Made by a program: the position numbers and the translations under genes. Below are positions 12,001-20,793 of a stretch of 64,000 nucleotides of DNA, in pieces. The notes beneath the pieces are model-generated. The model saw only the letters and a program-made list of their open reading frames with translations. It ran no database searches and was not told the DNA's origin. The DNA comes from Mactra quadrangularis. Lineage: Eukaryota > Mollusca > Bivalvia > Venerida > Mactridae. The stretch covers positions 58,609,872-58,673,871 of the forward strand of contig CM046301.1 of assembly GCA_025267735.1 (NCBI GenBank), read 5' to 3'. Numbering within the stretch: position 1 is the first letter of the stretch; each line of letters starts with the position of its first letter.

Positions 12001-12166
12001 AAGTGGTTTTCCTGGGCTTTCAGATGCTTTAACAAATATTAAAAACAAGAAAGATGTTGATAATCAGATTGAAATATTAAAGAAACATTACTCTGTTGTA
12101 TTATTTTGTATACAAAGTGCTTCATCTATACTCAGAAATGTGGATAACTTTGTTGTTGATTATTAA
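31..12166 (+). CDS. FOLH1/NAALAD2-like: Glutamate carboxypeptidase II / NAALADase-like M28B zinc peptidase, C-terminal half (10 exons, 5' end outside window)
   Basis: Exons with matching phases and GT-AG borders: 31-150, 883-968, 1427-1490, 3584-3749, 6526-6616, 8150-8239, 9068-9233, 9943-10024, 10910-11002 and 11959-12166 (TAA). They give 388 codons including the stop; the family is usually 700-750 residues, so the transmembrane and PA portions lie upstream. The order is the end of the M28 peptidase domain, then the TfR-type dimerisation domain (exons 7-10). Zinc and catalytic residues are all present: His in NHRDAW (54-56), Asp in LDPSSG (84-86), the Glu-Glu pair in GAEEYG (930-935), Asp in LNVDIA (1474-1476) and His in PMYHSVYET (8182-8184). 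The family is a cell-surface, binuclear-zinc exopeptidase that removes C-terminal glutamate from NAAG or folyl-polyglutamate. Here the glutamate-pocket region reads GSGSDY and CVDIRY, so two residues known to contact substrate in the human enzyme (Asn519, Arg534) are Ser and Asp. That is closer to NAALADL1-type proteins, so the substrate is uncertain. Confidence 0.93.
472..834. repeat. Diverged foldback MITE in intron
   Basis: The segment begins CCTGAGCTTGAAC and ends GGTCAAACTCAGG, an imperfect inverted repeat. Its right part (ATTCTTGCATAAAGGTC) matches, in inverse orientation, the MITE at 11025-11307, so both belong to one family. Confidence 0.45.
1003..1122 (+). repeat. tRNA-derived SINE (family 1), 3' fragment
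   Basis: It matches the body and tail of the complete SINE at 29588-29905: GTCAGTCGCTGACG, CCTTTCCAGGAACAGTGAG, and the tail TGTTGCCACGGTGTTTAACCCAAC. The tRNA-like head is missing. Confidence 0.7.
1885..1960 (+). repeat. tRNA-like sequence (SINE head or tRNA pseudogene)
   Basis: An A-box-like TGGTGCAGTGGTTAGCATG is followed 20-25 bases later by a B-box GAGTTCGAATCC, then a T-rich run at 1963-1975 that could end Pol III transcription. It does not fold into a clean cloverleaf with a paired acceptor stem, so a tRNA-derived SINE or tRNA relic is more likely than a working tRNA. Confidence 0.45.
2979..3176 (+). repeat. tRNA-derived SINE (family 1), head missing
   Basis: Runs from CTACGGCCATTCTGTCTCC through GTCAGTCACTGACAAAG to the tail GTTGCCACAGCATAAAACCC. 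It is collinear with the SINE at 29588-29905 but lacks the tRNA-like 5' part. Confidence 0.75.
3397..3528. repeat. Foldback MITE, family ending GTTGAGAAAAAACGGAC
   Basis: The ends carry TGAATAATTTCACGATG and CACCGTGATATTATTCAAG, followed by TTGACAGTTGAGAAAAAACGG. The same inverted-repeat pair frames the elements at 17107-17410 and 44822-44960. The left outer end is degraded here. Confidence 0.55.
4251..4264 (+). repeat. Left target-site duplication of inserted LINE
   Basis: ACAGAGTAAAGTTT here is repeated exactly at 5370-5383, flanking the inserted LINE. Confidence 0.85.
4265..5369 (+). mobile_element. 5'-truncated I-superfamily-like LINE insertion
   Basis: This 1.1-kb insert lies between perfect 14-base direct repeats (4251-4264 and 5370-5383) and ends in an AAAC repeat tail. 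It carries the RNase H end of ORF2, a short 3' UTR and the tail GTGCGCCGTAAAACCCAAAC. That tail resembles the 3' ends of the tRNA-derived SINEs in this window. Insertion is in the same orientation as the older LINE it interrupts and as the host peptidase gene. Confidence 0.85.
4340..5263 (+). pseudogene. LINE ORF2 C-terminal part: RNase H domain and Cys-rich tail
   Basis: The open frame is 307 residues. It has RNase H type-1 landmarks: the FTAEVKAI strand with the second catalytic acid (Glu), the [11 protein letters not shown] strand with the Asp, [17 protein letters not shown], and a zinc-binding-like [15 protein letters not shown] near the C-terminus. RNase H with this Cys tail is typical of I-superfamily LINEs. 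The strand that normally carries the first catalytic Asp (YTDGS type) is absent: DCTHLF runs straight into TAEVKAI, which suggests an internal deletion. The reverse transcriptase domain is missing through 5' truncation. The ATG at 4340 is just the first Met in the fragment, not a genuine start. Confidence 0.85.
5370..5383 (+). repeat. Right target-site duplication of inserted LINE
   Basis: Exact second copy of the 14-base direct repeat at 4251-4264. It directly follows the AAAC-rich tail. Confidence 0.85.
6655..6725 (+). repeat. tRNA-like SINE fragment
   Basis: CTAGCTCTGTAGGTAGCTCG resembles an A box and GTGGGTTGATTCCC a B box. It begins about 40 bases after the donor of exon 5 of the peptidase gene. 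No tail of a known SINE family follows, and a different repeat starts at 6755. Confidence 0.45.
6755..6906 (-). mobile_element. Short copy of the GCTCGACTTA minisatellite element
   Basis: Read on the minus strand it begins AACAAGAGCTGTCAGAGG, continues GACAGCATGCTCGACTTAG and GATGTGGTTGATGATAAGG, and ends AAGTCGAGCTAA. Both ends match the longer element at 36331-37390, but only one partial core unit is present. Confidence 0.7.
7752..8091. mobile_element. piggyBac-like MITE with TTAA ends
   Basis: Bounded by TTAA on both sides. The ends read GTACTAGTTCACA and TGTGAATGAGTAC as an imperfect inverted repeat. The internal sequence (GTGACATACGGGGTA, TCATTATCAGAACACTA) is shared with 18702-19055. 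No transposase frame. TTAA target duplication is the piggyBac hallmark; the superfamily call is inferred. Confidence 0.6.
8922..9036. repeat. Half copy of AACGTT foldback element
   Basis: AAAAACGAAACATCACTCAT, then ATTCGTAGCGAATGGCCGAG and GAGTTCCGAATG. This is the right half of the elements at 43984-44295 and 60153-60467. It lies directly before exon 7 of the peptidase gene. Confidence 0.6.
10039..10199 (-). repeat. tRNA-derived SINE (family 1), 5' portion
   Basis: On the minus strand the tRNA-like head CCGGCTAGCTCAGTTGGCAG and B box GTGGGTTCGATTCCCGGGCG are followed by the family-1 body up to GTTGTCAGTC. The tail is missing. It starts 15 bases past the donor of exon 8. Confidence 0.75.
10386..10460 (+). 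repeat. Direct repeat, left copy, flanking a SINE
   Basis: A stretch of about 70 bases containing GAAGACCGGAAATCTTTGAG and TTAAATGTGTTCAAAACG recurs at 10708-10780 with a few differences. The family-2 SINE lies between the two copies. Confidence 0.7.
10476..10702 (+). repeat. tRNA-derived SINE (family 2)
   Basis: The B box GCGGGTTCGAACCCGGTCGC is followed by a body with GAGTTGTCGGCCTCGTGG and GAGCTGGCCGTCGTATAT, then the tail GACGTTAAAAAAC and an A/C-rich run. A second copy is at 48776-48960. Confidence 0.75.
10708..10780 (+). repeat. Direct repeat, right copy, flanking a SINE
   Basis: Second copy of the stretch at 10386-10460. It is too long for an ordinary target-site duplication and has already diverged. 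Confidence 0.7.
11025..11307. mobile_element. Foldback MITE in intron 9
   Basis: Imperfect inverted repeat of about 30 bases: left GTAAAGTTTGACCCCGATC, right GATCGGTGTCAAACTTTAC, then CTGACCTTT/AAAGGTCAG inside. The interior is AT-rich with no frame. It begins about 22 bases after the donor of exon 9. Confidence 0.65.
11548..11900 (+). repeat. Diverged minisatellite, unit about 65 bases
   Basis: Five to six degenerate units share TTCTTCTATATTGTG..AATTAA, CCAAAATCA and CGAAATATCCGACAAAA. The array ends about 60 bases before the acceptor of the last peptidase exon. Confidence 0.65.
11959..12166 (+). CDS. Terminal coding exon of the M28B peptidase
   Basis: The acceptor TTATTTCAG ends at 11958 and the exon completes an Arg codon begun in exon 9. 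It encodes the last helices of the TfR-like dimerisation domain: [14 protein letters not shown] corresponds to the human ESFPGIYDAL region, and the tail [16 protein letters not shown] to the final helix. It stops at TAA 12164-12166. The tail after the last helix is a few residues longer than in human FOLH1. Confidence 0.9.
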
Positions 12167-12189
12167 TTACTTTGTTATTGATTTTTCTG

Positions 12190-12556
12190 TATCCACTCAC
12201 ATTGCTGCTAATTTTGAACCACTTTCCGGCATTTGTCCACTCACATTGCTGCTAATTTTGAGCCTCTTTCCGGCAATTTTTCCACTCACATTGCTGCTAA
12301 TTTTGAGCCACTTTCCGGCAATTTTTCCACTCACATTGCTGCTAATTTTGAACCACTTTCCGGCATTTGTCCACTCACATTGCTGCTAATTTTGAGCCTC
12401 TTTCCGGCAATTTTTCCACTCACATTGCTGCTAATTTTGAGCCACTTTCCGGCAATTTTTCCACTCACATTGCTGCTAATTTTGAGCCACTTTCCGGCAT
12501 TTTTCCACTCGCATTGCTGCTAATTTTGATCCACTTTCCGGCATTTTTCCAATCAA
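12190..12556 (+). repeat. 44-45 bp minisatellite in the 3' UTR
   Basis: Eight units of the form CCACTCACATTGCTGCTAAT followed by TTTGA, a variable GCC/ACC stretch and CTTTCCGGCA. Variants at the GAACCA/GAGCCT/GAGCCA position and the ATTTG/AATTTTT end repeat in the order A-B-C-A-B-C, so units 1-3 and 4-6 form a three-unit higher-order repeat. A degraded partial unit follows near 12610-12660. The array starts about 24 bases after the stop codon. Confidence 0.9.
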
Positions 12557-13245
12557 AATATTGAAATGTATTTATCTATGTATATAGGGATACATAGTCA
12601 ATATTTATGCCACTTTTAGGCATTTTTCCAGTCACAGTGCTGCAGTCAATCCACTTACTTTGTATCCCTGGATACTGTGTTTATTCTGTATCTATTTCTG
12701 TGTAAATACTCATTAGATGTGTTTTGTTGTTGTTCATTAACTACGTATATATCTGATTTATGGTTATTACCTTTTAATGAAACGGTTTTATTATGGCTTA
12801 TAAACTGTATAAGATGCCTCGTGCTGCTTTTTAGGGTTTTTTTTTCCAGTCACATAGTTGCATACACTCCGCTAACTCAATATCCTGACGAGTTCTAGTC
12901 TCAAGCTTTTAAACAAGTATTAAGCCCATATACAAGTACAATGACCACCGAATGGCACTTGTAGTATTAAATACATTAGTATGAAGAAGAATGGACTAGA
13001 AAAGTAAACCAAAACCAGTATAATATTATGTATATGATAATTGTTCCGCCAGAATATTGAATCAACTTAATAAAATAAAATTCAATGCACTACACTATTT
13101 GTAATTGCCTTCTTCTGATACAAGATGTTATGCTGCATTTCATATAATCTTATTTGTGTGATAGATACAGTATTGCTATTAACGTGTGAGCTTTAATTCC
13201 ACCCTTACTTAAAATGTAACTTATTATATATTGTTACAATATAAC

Positions 13246-13300
13246 AATAAAGTTGTTGCTTAGCTTATAAATATAACATATCTTGTATTTTTGTAATAAA
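13246..13300 (+). terminator. Probable polyadenylation signals of the peptidase gene
   Basis: AATAAA occurs at 13246-13251 and again at 13295-13300, about 1.1 kb after the stop codon, in AT-rich sequence. Which one is used cannot be told from sequence alone. Confidence 0.5.
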
Positions 13301-13439
13301 GAATTGTAAAATAATTATGTGCCTTTTGATTTGAAACTTATTGGCTGTGATATTGAGTAACCATACACTTGTCAGAAAACGTGTAATATAATTATCGAAA
13401 TTTCTAAGTACCCCGATTTCAATAATGTAGGAAATGTTT

Positions 13440-13720
13440 CAGGGTTTGACTCTTGACTGTTTTACCAGGGATCCGAGAGGAATCCCCGGACAATAATTCA
13501 GAGATTCTTCTTTAGCATTAGGGATTTCTCCAATAAAATAAAAAATGAATACAGGTTTGCAGTCGCAAATTGTGATAAACAATACTTAGGAACTACAATT
13601 CATATAAGCACAATGCAATTTTTCAGGGATCCTGATGGAATCCCCAGCAAAAATCACGGGGATTCCTCACAAGTTTTTGGGATCCTCTGAATCCTGTGAC
13701 ACTGTTAGTGTCAAACCCTG
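13440..13720. mobile_element. hAT-like foldback MITE
   Basis: The ends CAGGGTTTGAC and GTCAAACCCTG are an exact inverted repeat, with a second inner pair around GGGATCC. TGTTT stands just outside both ends. There is no frame. The CAGGG terminus is usual for hAT elements. Confidence 0.65.
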
Positions 13721-15600
13721 TGTTTATTTTTCAACATTTATGTCCGATCGATAATAGGACCATACTGTCGTCTGATTGCATGGTTTGCATGCTTCTTTAT
13801 TATTGAAAAATCGGTTTTGTCGATGTGAGTGATGTACAAGTTTTCGAACAAAGAAAGAACGGGATTTCTATGGCGCATCGACATGAAATTGTATTACGTG
13901 GATAAACTGATTTGTTCTTTTGATGAGCTTTCCATTTATTTGAATTACAACATTTCATTACACATTTTATCAATTGTAAACGCTTCATTATGGGTAACAA
14001 ACATTATGACATGGGTAAATGACATATCATAAATGCATATTCAAATTATTATATTTAGAATAGTGTATACTTTGCAATAAAATATAATTTCTGTACTTTA
14101 CTACATGTTGTTAAAGTACTATGTGAGTGAATCTATATTATGTAATTATGTATGTGAGTCAAGACCAATATTCTAGTATGTTGAAAAGACAAGAAGCGAC
14201 CAATGAAAATGTTTAATTTCAGCAAGTAGGACATATAACAAATCTATAAATAGCTTGGCGATTCCCTCAGCATCCTACTTTCGTTTTCAACAATGTGTAT
14301 GCCACATGTTTTAATTCGTTCAGTTGAATGTTATATAAGTGACAAAAGTTATTAGTACGTGTTTTCTTACGTTCTTAATACTGTTTTAAAGACTAAACTT
14401 GGTTCTATACTTTTAGCACAATCATTTTCCTGTATATCCATTTAAGCTATTCATTTGAATATTACTTGATTGCAAATCCTAATGATAGCATATAGTGTAC
14501 ATAATGCAATGTTATCAATGATTAAATATCGTTCTTTATTCAGATTCTTTTTCAGCATCATTCAGAAGGACATAGACAAAACTTTTGGTATTGACGCAAT
14601 TTTACGATCTATCTTAATTTTTTCATTGCAAGATGCGGTTACATGTATGGGCGTTCTGATTTTTGACATTCCATCGAACAACCTTACAAGAATGTTCGTC
14701 AAAAACTTTCGCATGGGGGGGTTGAACTTCTGAATAAAATTCAACAACCCATTCATTTTGTCATTTTGTAATATGATTATTTACAATGATTTTATTATTT
14801 GACGTCATATTAGCCTTCTTATGCTAAAGGCGTTGACTAAACAAAATGTTTACCCGTGAAAATCACATTGTTCGGCTCCCGCGGCGTTAAATAAATTATC
14901 ATTTAACTATCAGAAATTACCTACATAAAATCAGATATATAATACACGTTTTCGTCTAAATTAAAATAAAACAATACAATCACTCAGTTAGTGCTTTTGG
15001 TCTGGTTCACCCATTGTCTCCTGAAATTTGATTCCAATGTTCAATAATGATTAAACAAACCCTTTTGTTCTAAAAACTTTCGATAATCTCTTTGTGTTAT
15101 TTGAAGTGAAGCGAAGCAATTCAATAGTCATGGTGAAAAACAATAAAGTTAAACATAAGGTTTAGTCACTAACTAAATGTTACATTCATAGCTAATTGGT
15201 TCCATTACGCATTTAGAATTTAAAGGAGTGCCAAAATGAATTTCAAGTTTAGTGGCAACCAAGTTTGAAAAACACAAATGACTTACCAAATATATTCTAT
15301 AGTTTGAAGGATATTTTGATTATAACTGTTGTTTTTAAAACAAACGTTTCAACATGATAACTTAGTAGTGACTTTTTAAAATCAGAATTTGGGTTATACA
15401 AAACAGGTATTAGATTGCTTTGTAAACGGAATAGAACAGTGTACGAACATTTGAACATTTTGTGTAAGTGAATTTACTTAAAGTACTTTCAATTATCATG
15501 TTACAATAGTGGAGTTCAGACTATATTAGAATTGTGTAATATTCAAGTGACGAGATCAGAGAAACCAATAGCAACCAACTTTGATTCTGTGTTTGAGAAG
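13721..15600. other. Intergenic stretch without recognisable features
   Basis: AT-rich sequence with only short chance frames (for example around 14470-14733, overlapped by an antisense frame). No conserved protein motif, tRNA-like box or clear repeat was recognised. The promoter of the 15.6-kb gene should lie at its right end. Confidence 0.5.
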
Positions 15601-15624
15601 AACTTAGATATATTCTGAAATCAC

Positions 15625-16680
15625 ATGTCACAAATACTTCCTCCCAAACCACACCAACAACAAATAATGTCAGGCGTAAGTCAAGTGGAATCACGATTTC
15701 GTGGTATATCTCGAAGACAAAATGGCGCCAAAAAGGAGGAACATCGCTTACAAAAGTTATTGGACTTTATTGACAATAGAATGCAAGACCAGCGTTCCAA
15801 ATTACGACGTCAGATTGAAACAACGCAACAAACAGCAGACGAAATGGAAGAACGCCGACATAAAGCCACTCTTCAAGTTTTAAAGAATTATTTCGAAGTA
15901 ACAAGCGGACGAGTTCTTCCTCATAACCAGTTGAATCATATCCATGAGGAACGCATGACTGGAGTGCTAAGTGAACCTTCGCTAGCTACCGTGCCGGAAG
16001 TCGATCCTGATGTCTTGTCAAAACCGCGTTCTATGTACGACCGCGTTACAAGGGCTTTAGATACATCTCGTTTGCCTTTAATCAATCCAAAACATCAAGC
16101 GCACCACCAGTCTGTATCACTTCCGGCGTCTATCCCAAATTCAAACCGAAGTGACGAAAGTAGTACCCCACGAGTGATTAATACGCCGAAAGTTACGCCA
16201 AGTAGTACCCCAAAGAACCCAAGTACACCCAGCGATACTACAGATGAAACCCCATGGAATGAAGTTGTCAAAGCTTATCCAATGAAAAAAGATACTGATT
16301 TGAATGGAGTTCGCAACAATAAGAATAACGGAACGAATGAAGATCGCTTACCTTTGGTCAGAAATGGTCACAGAGTGGACAATAACGATCTTATCAATAA
16401 TTACGACCAGTTGAATGGACACACTTATCAGAAGGGTATTTTGAAACCCACGTCAAAACTAAACCTATATATCGTCGAGCAGGAACCTCCAACTCCTCGT
16501 CTAGGCGACTCTATGGTTAGCAAACGTGGAGTTTCTCGACACAGCAGCTTGAAGCGATCCTTCAAGTCCAATTCCTCCCAGTCAATAGTTAGTATGTCCG
16601 AGTTACAGCCTACAAGAAAGCAACAAGCAGCTCATAAACTTAAGAACGCACTTGGTGGTTCATTTAGGCTACAAAGATGA
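15625..16680 (+). CDS. Single-exon protein of unknown function, 351 residues, coiled-coil N-terminus
   Basis: The start is fixed by an in-frame TGA two codons before the ATG. The protein is hydrophilic with no signal peptide or membrane segment. Residues about 35-90 are rich in K/E/R/Q with heptad-like spacing (RLQKLLDFIDNRMQDQRSKL) and should form a coiled coil. Residues about 165-215 are Ser/Thr/Pro-rich with repeated TP dipeptides. Residues 271-274 read GILK, which fits the SILK-type protein phosphatase 1 docking motif. The basic Ser-rich tail (VSRHSSLKRSF) has PKA-type sites. A cytoskeletal or phosphatase-targeting role is possible but only a guess. Codon use and length argue for a real gene; an intronless retrogene is an alternative. 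I do not recognise the family. Confidence 0.7.
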   Translation: MSQILPPKPHQQQIMSGVSQVESRFRGISRRQNGAKKEEHRLQKLLDFIDNRMQDQRSKLRRQIETTQQTADEMEERRHKATLQVLKNYFEVTSGRVLPHNQLNHIHEERMTGVLSEPSLATVPEVDPDVLSKPRSMYDRVTRALDTSRLPLINPKHQAHHQSVSLPASIPNSNRSDESSTPRVINTPKVTPSSTPKNPSTPSDTTDETPWNEVVKAYPMKKDTDLNGVRNNKNNGTNEDRLPLVRNGHRVDNNDLINNYDQLNGHTYQKGILKPTSKLNLYIVEQEPPTPRLGDSMVSKRGVSRHSSLKRSFKSNSSQSIVSMSELQPTRKQQAAHKLKNALGGSFRLQR

Positions 16681-16887
16681 AAATGACGTCAATGATGTAT
16701 TGGAATTGATTGGAATGTTTAGATACCAACATGATAGAACATGTTCTAGCAAGCGCGATGTTACACTGCCGATTTGGATAAGACTAGTGTCAGCCATTTT
16801 GTACTGTTGACACTCATTGTACATGTATATATTTTAAATTTTAAATCTTTACAACTGATAAAATTGATTCTATGGAGTTATGTCGGA

Positions 16888-16893
16888 AATAAA
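16888..16893 (+). terminator. Polyadenylation signal of the 351-residue gene
   Basis: AATAAA about 210 bases after the stop codon at 16678-16680. Confidence 0.6.
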
Positions 16894-17106
16894 CTTACAT
16901 CTGCGATATTGGTCAGCTTAAAGTCTTCTTGTGTTTTCATTAAGCCTGGCTAAAGATTATTTTTTTCCAAAATGTGCCCTAAGGATTGTTAATGTTTTGT
17001 ATCTTTTATTGTTATTGAACTAGTCTTCTGATTTGGCGAGACTAAAACGAATAACACTTCGTGTGCGCTTATCTATTATCGAATTGAAGACTTCTCAAAT
17101 GTACAG

Positions 17107-17410
17107 TCCATTTTATTCTCATCTGTCAAAGTTTGAATAATTTCACGGTGATTGAATTCACACAAGTTAAGGTTTAAAGTCTGCTTCTATATCACCCTCA
17201 GACAGGCGATCACTCACAGTACTCGTTTTACACATAGGTGGAGTGGAACAATTGTAGGTTAATTTCTTGCTCAAAGTATTTTGGAAGTGCCCTTAGTAGG
17301 GATCGAACCCGGGACCTTTCGTACACACTACCACAGAATAACGAGTATTCGACAATGAACACGAAGTCACCGTGAAATTATTCATGTTTTTGGCAGTTAA
17401 GAAAAAACGA
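17107..17410. mobile_element. Foldback MITE interrupted by a SINE
   Basis: The left arm (CTGTCAAAGTTTGAATAATTTC, ACGGTG) and right arm (CACCGTGAAATTATTCATG, TTGGCAGTTAAGAAAAAACG) pair as inverted repeats, as in the intact copy at 44822-44960. Between them lies a minus-strand tRNA-derived SINE. Confidence 0.65.
17175..17345 (-). repeat. tRNA-derived SINE (family 4), minus strand
   Basis: Contains CCCGGGTTCGATCCCTACTAA (B box, minus strand) and a body with TTGAGCAAGAAATTAACC and TCCACCTATGTG. It resembles the copies at 21424-21580 and 57838-58062 and sits inside a foldback MITE. Confidence 0.6.
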
Positions 17411-17740
17411 ACTTATTTTTATACCTGACAATTTGAGTACCTTTGCGACCGAACAAAATGTTTCGATTTTACAAGTTTATGATGACCAAACTGAGAACAT
17501 AAAGAACGTTCATAATTCAGCGTATTTCTGAATGTTCGGATATTTCAGGTTTCGCTACAAACATCACTTTGGACGTCATACTAAATTGTTCCTGTCCATC
17601 ATTATGTATTCTTTCTGAACATCTCATGGTCATTGTCAATGTCATTTTAATTAATATTTCGGTACATGTAATATGCTGGTCACCAAAGGGGGCGCATAAT
17701 TGTATGCGTCGATATGTCGTTATGATAAAGTAGTTGGTAC

Positions 17741-18007
17741 GGGGCGGATTCAGGATTTTTTTCTAGGGGGGGGGGGGGGTCCGGACTTTTTCTGGGAGTG
17801 GGGTTCAAACTTTCGAACTACAACCACATTATACACTGTTGTGTGCAGAATAACGCAACATATTAATAATAAAAACTAAATTACCGAAAAATCTATGTTA
17901 AGCACCGAGAAAATTTGATTCATGCTACTTAAAATGACTTACAGTCAAGAAATACACTTATGGACATGTACATTTTGGAAATTCTAGGGGGGGGGGGGGT
18001 CCGGACC
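17741..18007 (+). mobile_element. GGCGGATCC MITE, right terminus lost
   Basis: Starts GGGGCGGATTCAGGA and continues with a G-run, a GTCCGGAC stretch, AATCTATGTTAAGCACCGAG and GGACATGTACATTTTGGAAA. It is collinear with the intact copy at 52504-52798 but stops at the second G-run. Two runs of 13-14 G are present. Confidence 0.75.
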
Positions 18008-18584
18008 GAATAAAATTGGAAATACCCAATTATAAGTACTAGCTGTAAAGAGCAATCTATCAAAGAAAGAACTTTGCGTTGCAAGAAAATAGTTTTACGG
18101 CGTGAAATGATTAAATGATGGTTATAACAAATGTATATAATAGGATTGACTATCTGCCTACATGCAAAGAACTAATTGACTAACAATTTTAAATGCTATT
18201 TTGCGCGAATCAAAGTGCATTTATATGTAAACTGTTTTGTAGCATAGTACTTTGTATAATTTCTATGTATGTACCTATATTACAATAAAATTGAATGTAT
18301 ATAATGTTGCTCCGTTTTATATATGTATTCTCAATAATTGGTAAATTAGTCATGACATACCAACGACAAAGTATGTTACAAGTTACAACCCATTTGTACA
18401 TATTCTGAATTGTAATAATTATCATTACACAGGTTATTACAGAAGCAGTTGAACATGATGACCCGTTTAATAATAAAACTCTTGACATGTTTTTGTAATA
18501 ACCTGTTTTGTAGTAATCATTACAATATAGGAGTTTATTGCAAAAAGGGCGGTAAGGATAATGTTCCATGGTTTCTAATCAGAT

Positions 18585-18645
18585 TCTAACCCATTGTCTC
18601 TCGAGTCGTAAGCGGACACTCTACCACGTCGCCATAAAATCTAGC
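18585..18645 (-). repeat. tRNA-like remnant
   Basis: On the minus strand it has an A-box-like GGCGACGTGGTAGAGTGTCC and GACAATGGGTTAGAATCTG where a B box would be. Poorly conserved. Confidence 0.3.
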
Positions 18646-18701
18646 TTGAACTCAAGGGAGTACAAGTGCCGAATTATAATTATGCTACATCTTGATGAAA
18701 C

Positions 18702-19055
18702 TTAAAGGTACTAGTTCACAGATTTGGTTTATTTTTTCTATAATTTCAAAATATAATTCAGTGTCTGTAATTGTGTCGAAAAATGTATTCGTATTATTTT
18801 AAGACAAACTGATCTATATGTAGCAAGAAATATACAATAAAAGTCACAAAAATGCACTAACAGTGTCTGAACCGTGACATACGGGGTAAATATTTACTTC
18901 ATGAAACACCATCATTTGTGGTTGTTTGTCAATTTGCACTAAAATAATCATTATCAGAACACTAGTTTCCTGCTTCCAAAAATGTTTCCATACAATTTTG
19001 ATAGTTTTAGTAAAAATTGATATTTAAGTTGAAATCTGTGAATGAGTACCTTTAA
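18702..19055. mobile_element. piggyBac-like MITE with TTAA ends
   Basis: TTAA at 18702-18705 and 19052-19055 encloses inverted ends AGGTACTAGTTCACAGAT and ATCTGTGAATGAGTACCT. It is about 80% similar by eye to 7752-8091. More diverged relatives are at 45830-46165 and around 22075-22240. Confidence 0.65.
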
Positions 19056-19230
19056 ATGCAAAAAGCAAGTCTACTCGAACAAGATGAAAGGCCACTAGTC
19101 ATACACCTGACAATGAATCAAAGTTGGATGATAGTTTGAAAAATTCGCAGCCAGAATTCAAACGATTTGCTGCGATTTATACAGTTACTTATATTGTGAG
19201 ACACACCGCATCAAGAATAAATACAACTAG

Positions 19231-19695
19231 TAGGGCTGCTAGTACTCGGATAGTCGCGATCCCGACCTGAAAATCGAGTACAATTTTTCGTCCGAAATCG
19301 TCGGATCGCGATCTATTGTTAAAAAAAAAGAAAAAAGATTTTCAGCCTTATAACCACTGAAAACGAGCCGCACTACATATATAGATTTTTTTAAATTACG
19401 TACTATGCACACCACTGGGCTACACAAATGAACCGATTGATACGCATTTTTAAAACAAAAAAACTTATGTTATCACTGAAAATGCCCATAAATCGTCTGG
19501 TAATAGAAATGTTTGGAGTTCATGGTTTTCCATATAGTTAAAGCTTCTATGATTCTTCACTTATTTTTGTTATTACATTGAATTCCTGTATGCTTCTCTA
19601 TTTATAAGTGATTCGTGGTTCGATTTGGGAATCGATACACATGGATCGTGGTTGAATCGAATCGTCACTTGCTTCACGATCCATCCACAGCCCTA
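19231..19695. mobile_element. hAT-like MITE, TAGGGCTG ends
   Basis: Begins TAGGGCTGCTAGTACTCG and ends CACAGCCCTA. The sub-terminal parts are rich in GATCGCGATC and GAATCGATAC words. No frame and no clear target-site duplication remain. Confidence 0.55.
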
Positions 19696-20542
19696 ATAAA
19701 CAGATCGTGTTTTTCTATAGGCGAACGTTTATTATGCTCCAAATTATACTTCTGATCAAGGCCTGAAGAGATGTTCAATTTCCCCGCTACAGATAGATCT
19801 CTGGTTATTCATAAGGATTCATTCTAAGCTTAATTAAACGCAAATCGTCAATTGGCTAAACAAAACGTGCACGAGTTTGCGCATCACGTTTTTTCCCTTT
19901 TTTATTATATAACAATCAAGGTGAATGTTCTTGATATATAGACTATTTTTTTTCAAAGATAAAAAAGGCAGATATTATCTAAACAAAAGACAGCCGTTCA
20001 TAAATTGCAAACCAACTTTAACCGGGTAAAAACTGTTGAAACTCGAGCAATGACTTTATATGATATCACTAATGGTGCGTTAGTCAATTTTCCCTTCGAT
20101 TTATTTGAAACAAAACAATTAAACCGACCCTGACCGCCTCATAGGAGTTTTAAAACATAAACTGACGTCTTAGGTTGCGTTAATTCATAAGAACAATGGC
20201 CAAGGCATACGATTATATTTCATATATATTGCTCTATTGGCCACATTCATTCAAGTTTGGTAAATTTCTCACTTGGACAAGAATTAGCACATATTCGTAT
20301 CCTACATTCAGAAAATTATGTCATAGATATTGCTATATTTACCGAATTATATGCTTGTCACCTATGGAAATTTCAATGGTATTAATGAAATCCGATACAT
20401 TGTATGTATTGTAAGATTTTTAAAAAAAAACATAAGCGATATTTTATCTAGGGCCAAGTGTTTGTCCGCTAAAATAGTTTTGGCGTGTCCTTGATTGTGT
20501 CCTCTATGTCAATACATGTAATGACGTAATTGAGACATTTTA

Positions 20543-20793
20543 GGCACGTAGGAAGCATTCTCAGATTGGGGGGGGGGGGTGCTAATTTGTTGAGATTTTT
20601 TTAAAGAAAAAGAATACGTTTCCTAATGTTACAATCCTTATGTTTAAGTTAAGTTTTACACTGCATTTGAGCATCTTGTTCCATAAAAAGTGTTTTCAAA
20701 GTTGATTTTGCCGAAAAAGCACACATGTATCAATCAATTTGGTGTGACAGATTAAATAAAGATCCTCAATCACTATAACTGTTGAAAATATTG
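20543..20793 (+). repeat. Dispersed repeat with G-run (copy 1)
   Basis: GGCACGTAGGAAGCATTCTC, then a run of about 10 G, GAGCATCTTGTTCCATAAAA, GACAGATTAAATAAAGATCC and TCACTATAACTG. The same words recur in inverse orientation at 43540-43828. Confidence 0.7.

Noticed and set aside
12096..12564. Frames with repeated STHIAANFEPLSGNF
   Set aside because: They are translations of the 44-45 bp 3' UTR minisatellite; the peptidase frame has already stopped at 12166.
14470..14756. Overlapping sense and antisense frames of 64-87 codons
   Set aside because: No known motif, and both strands open over the same AT-rich stretch, as expected by chance.
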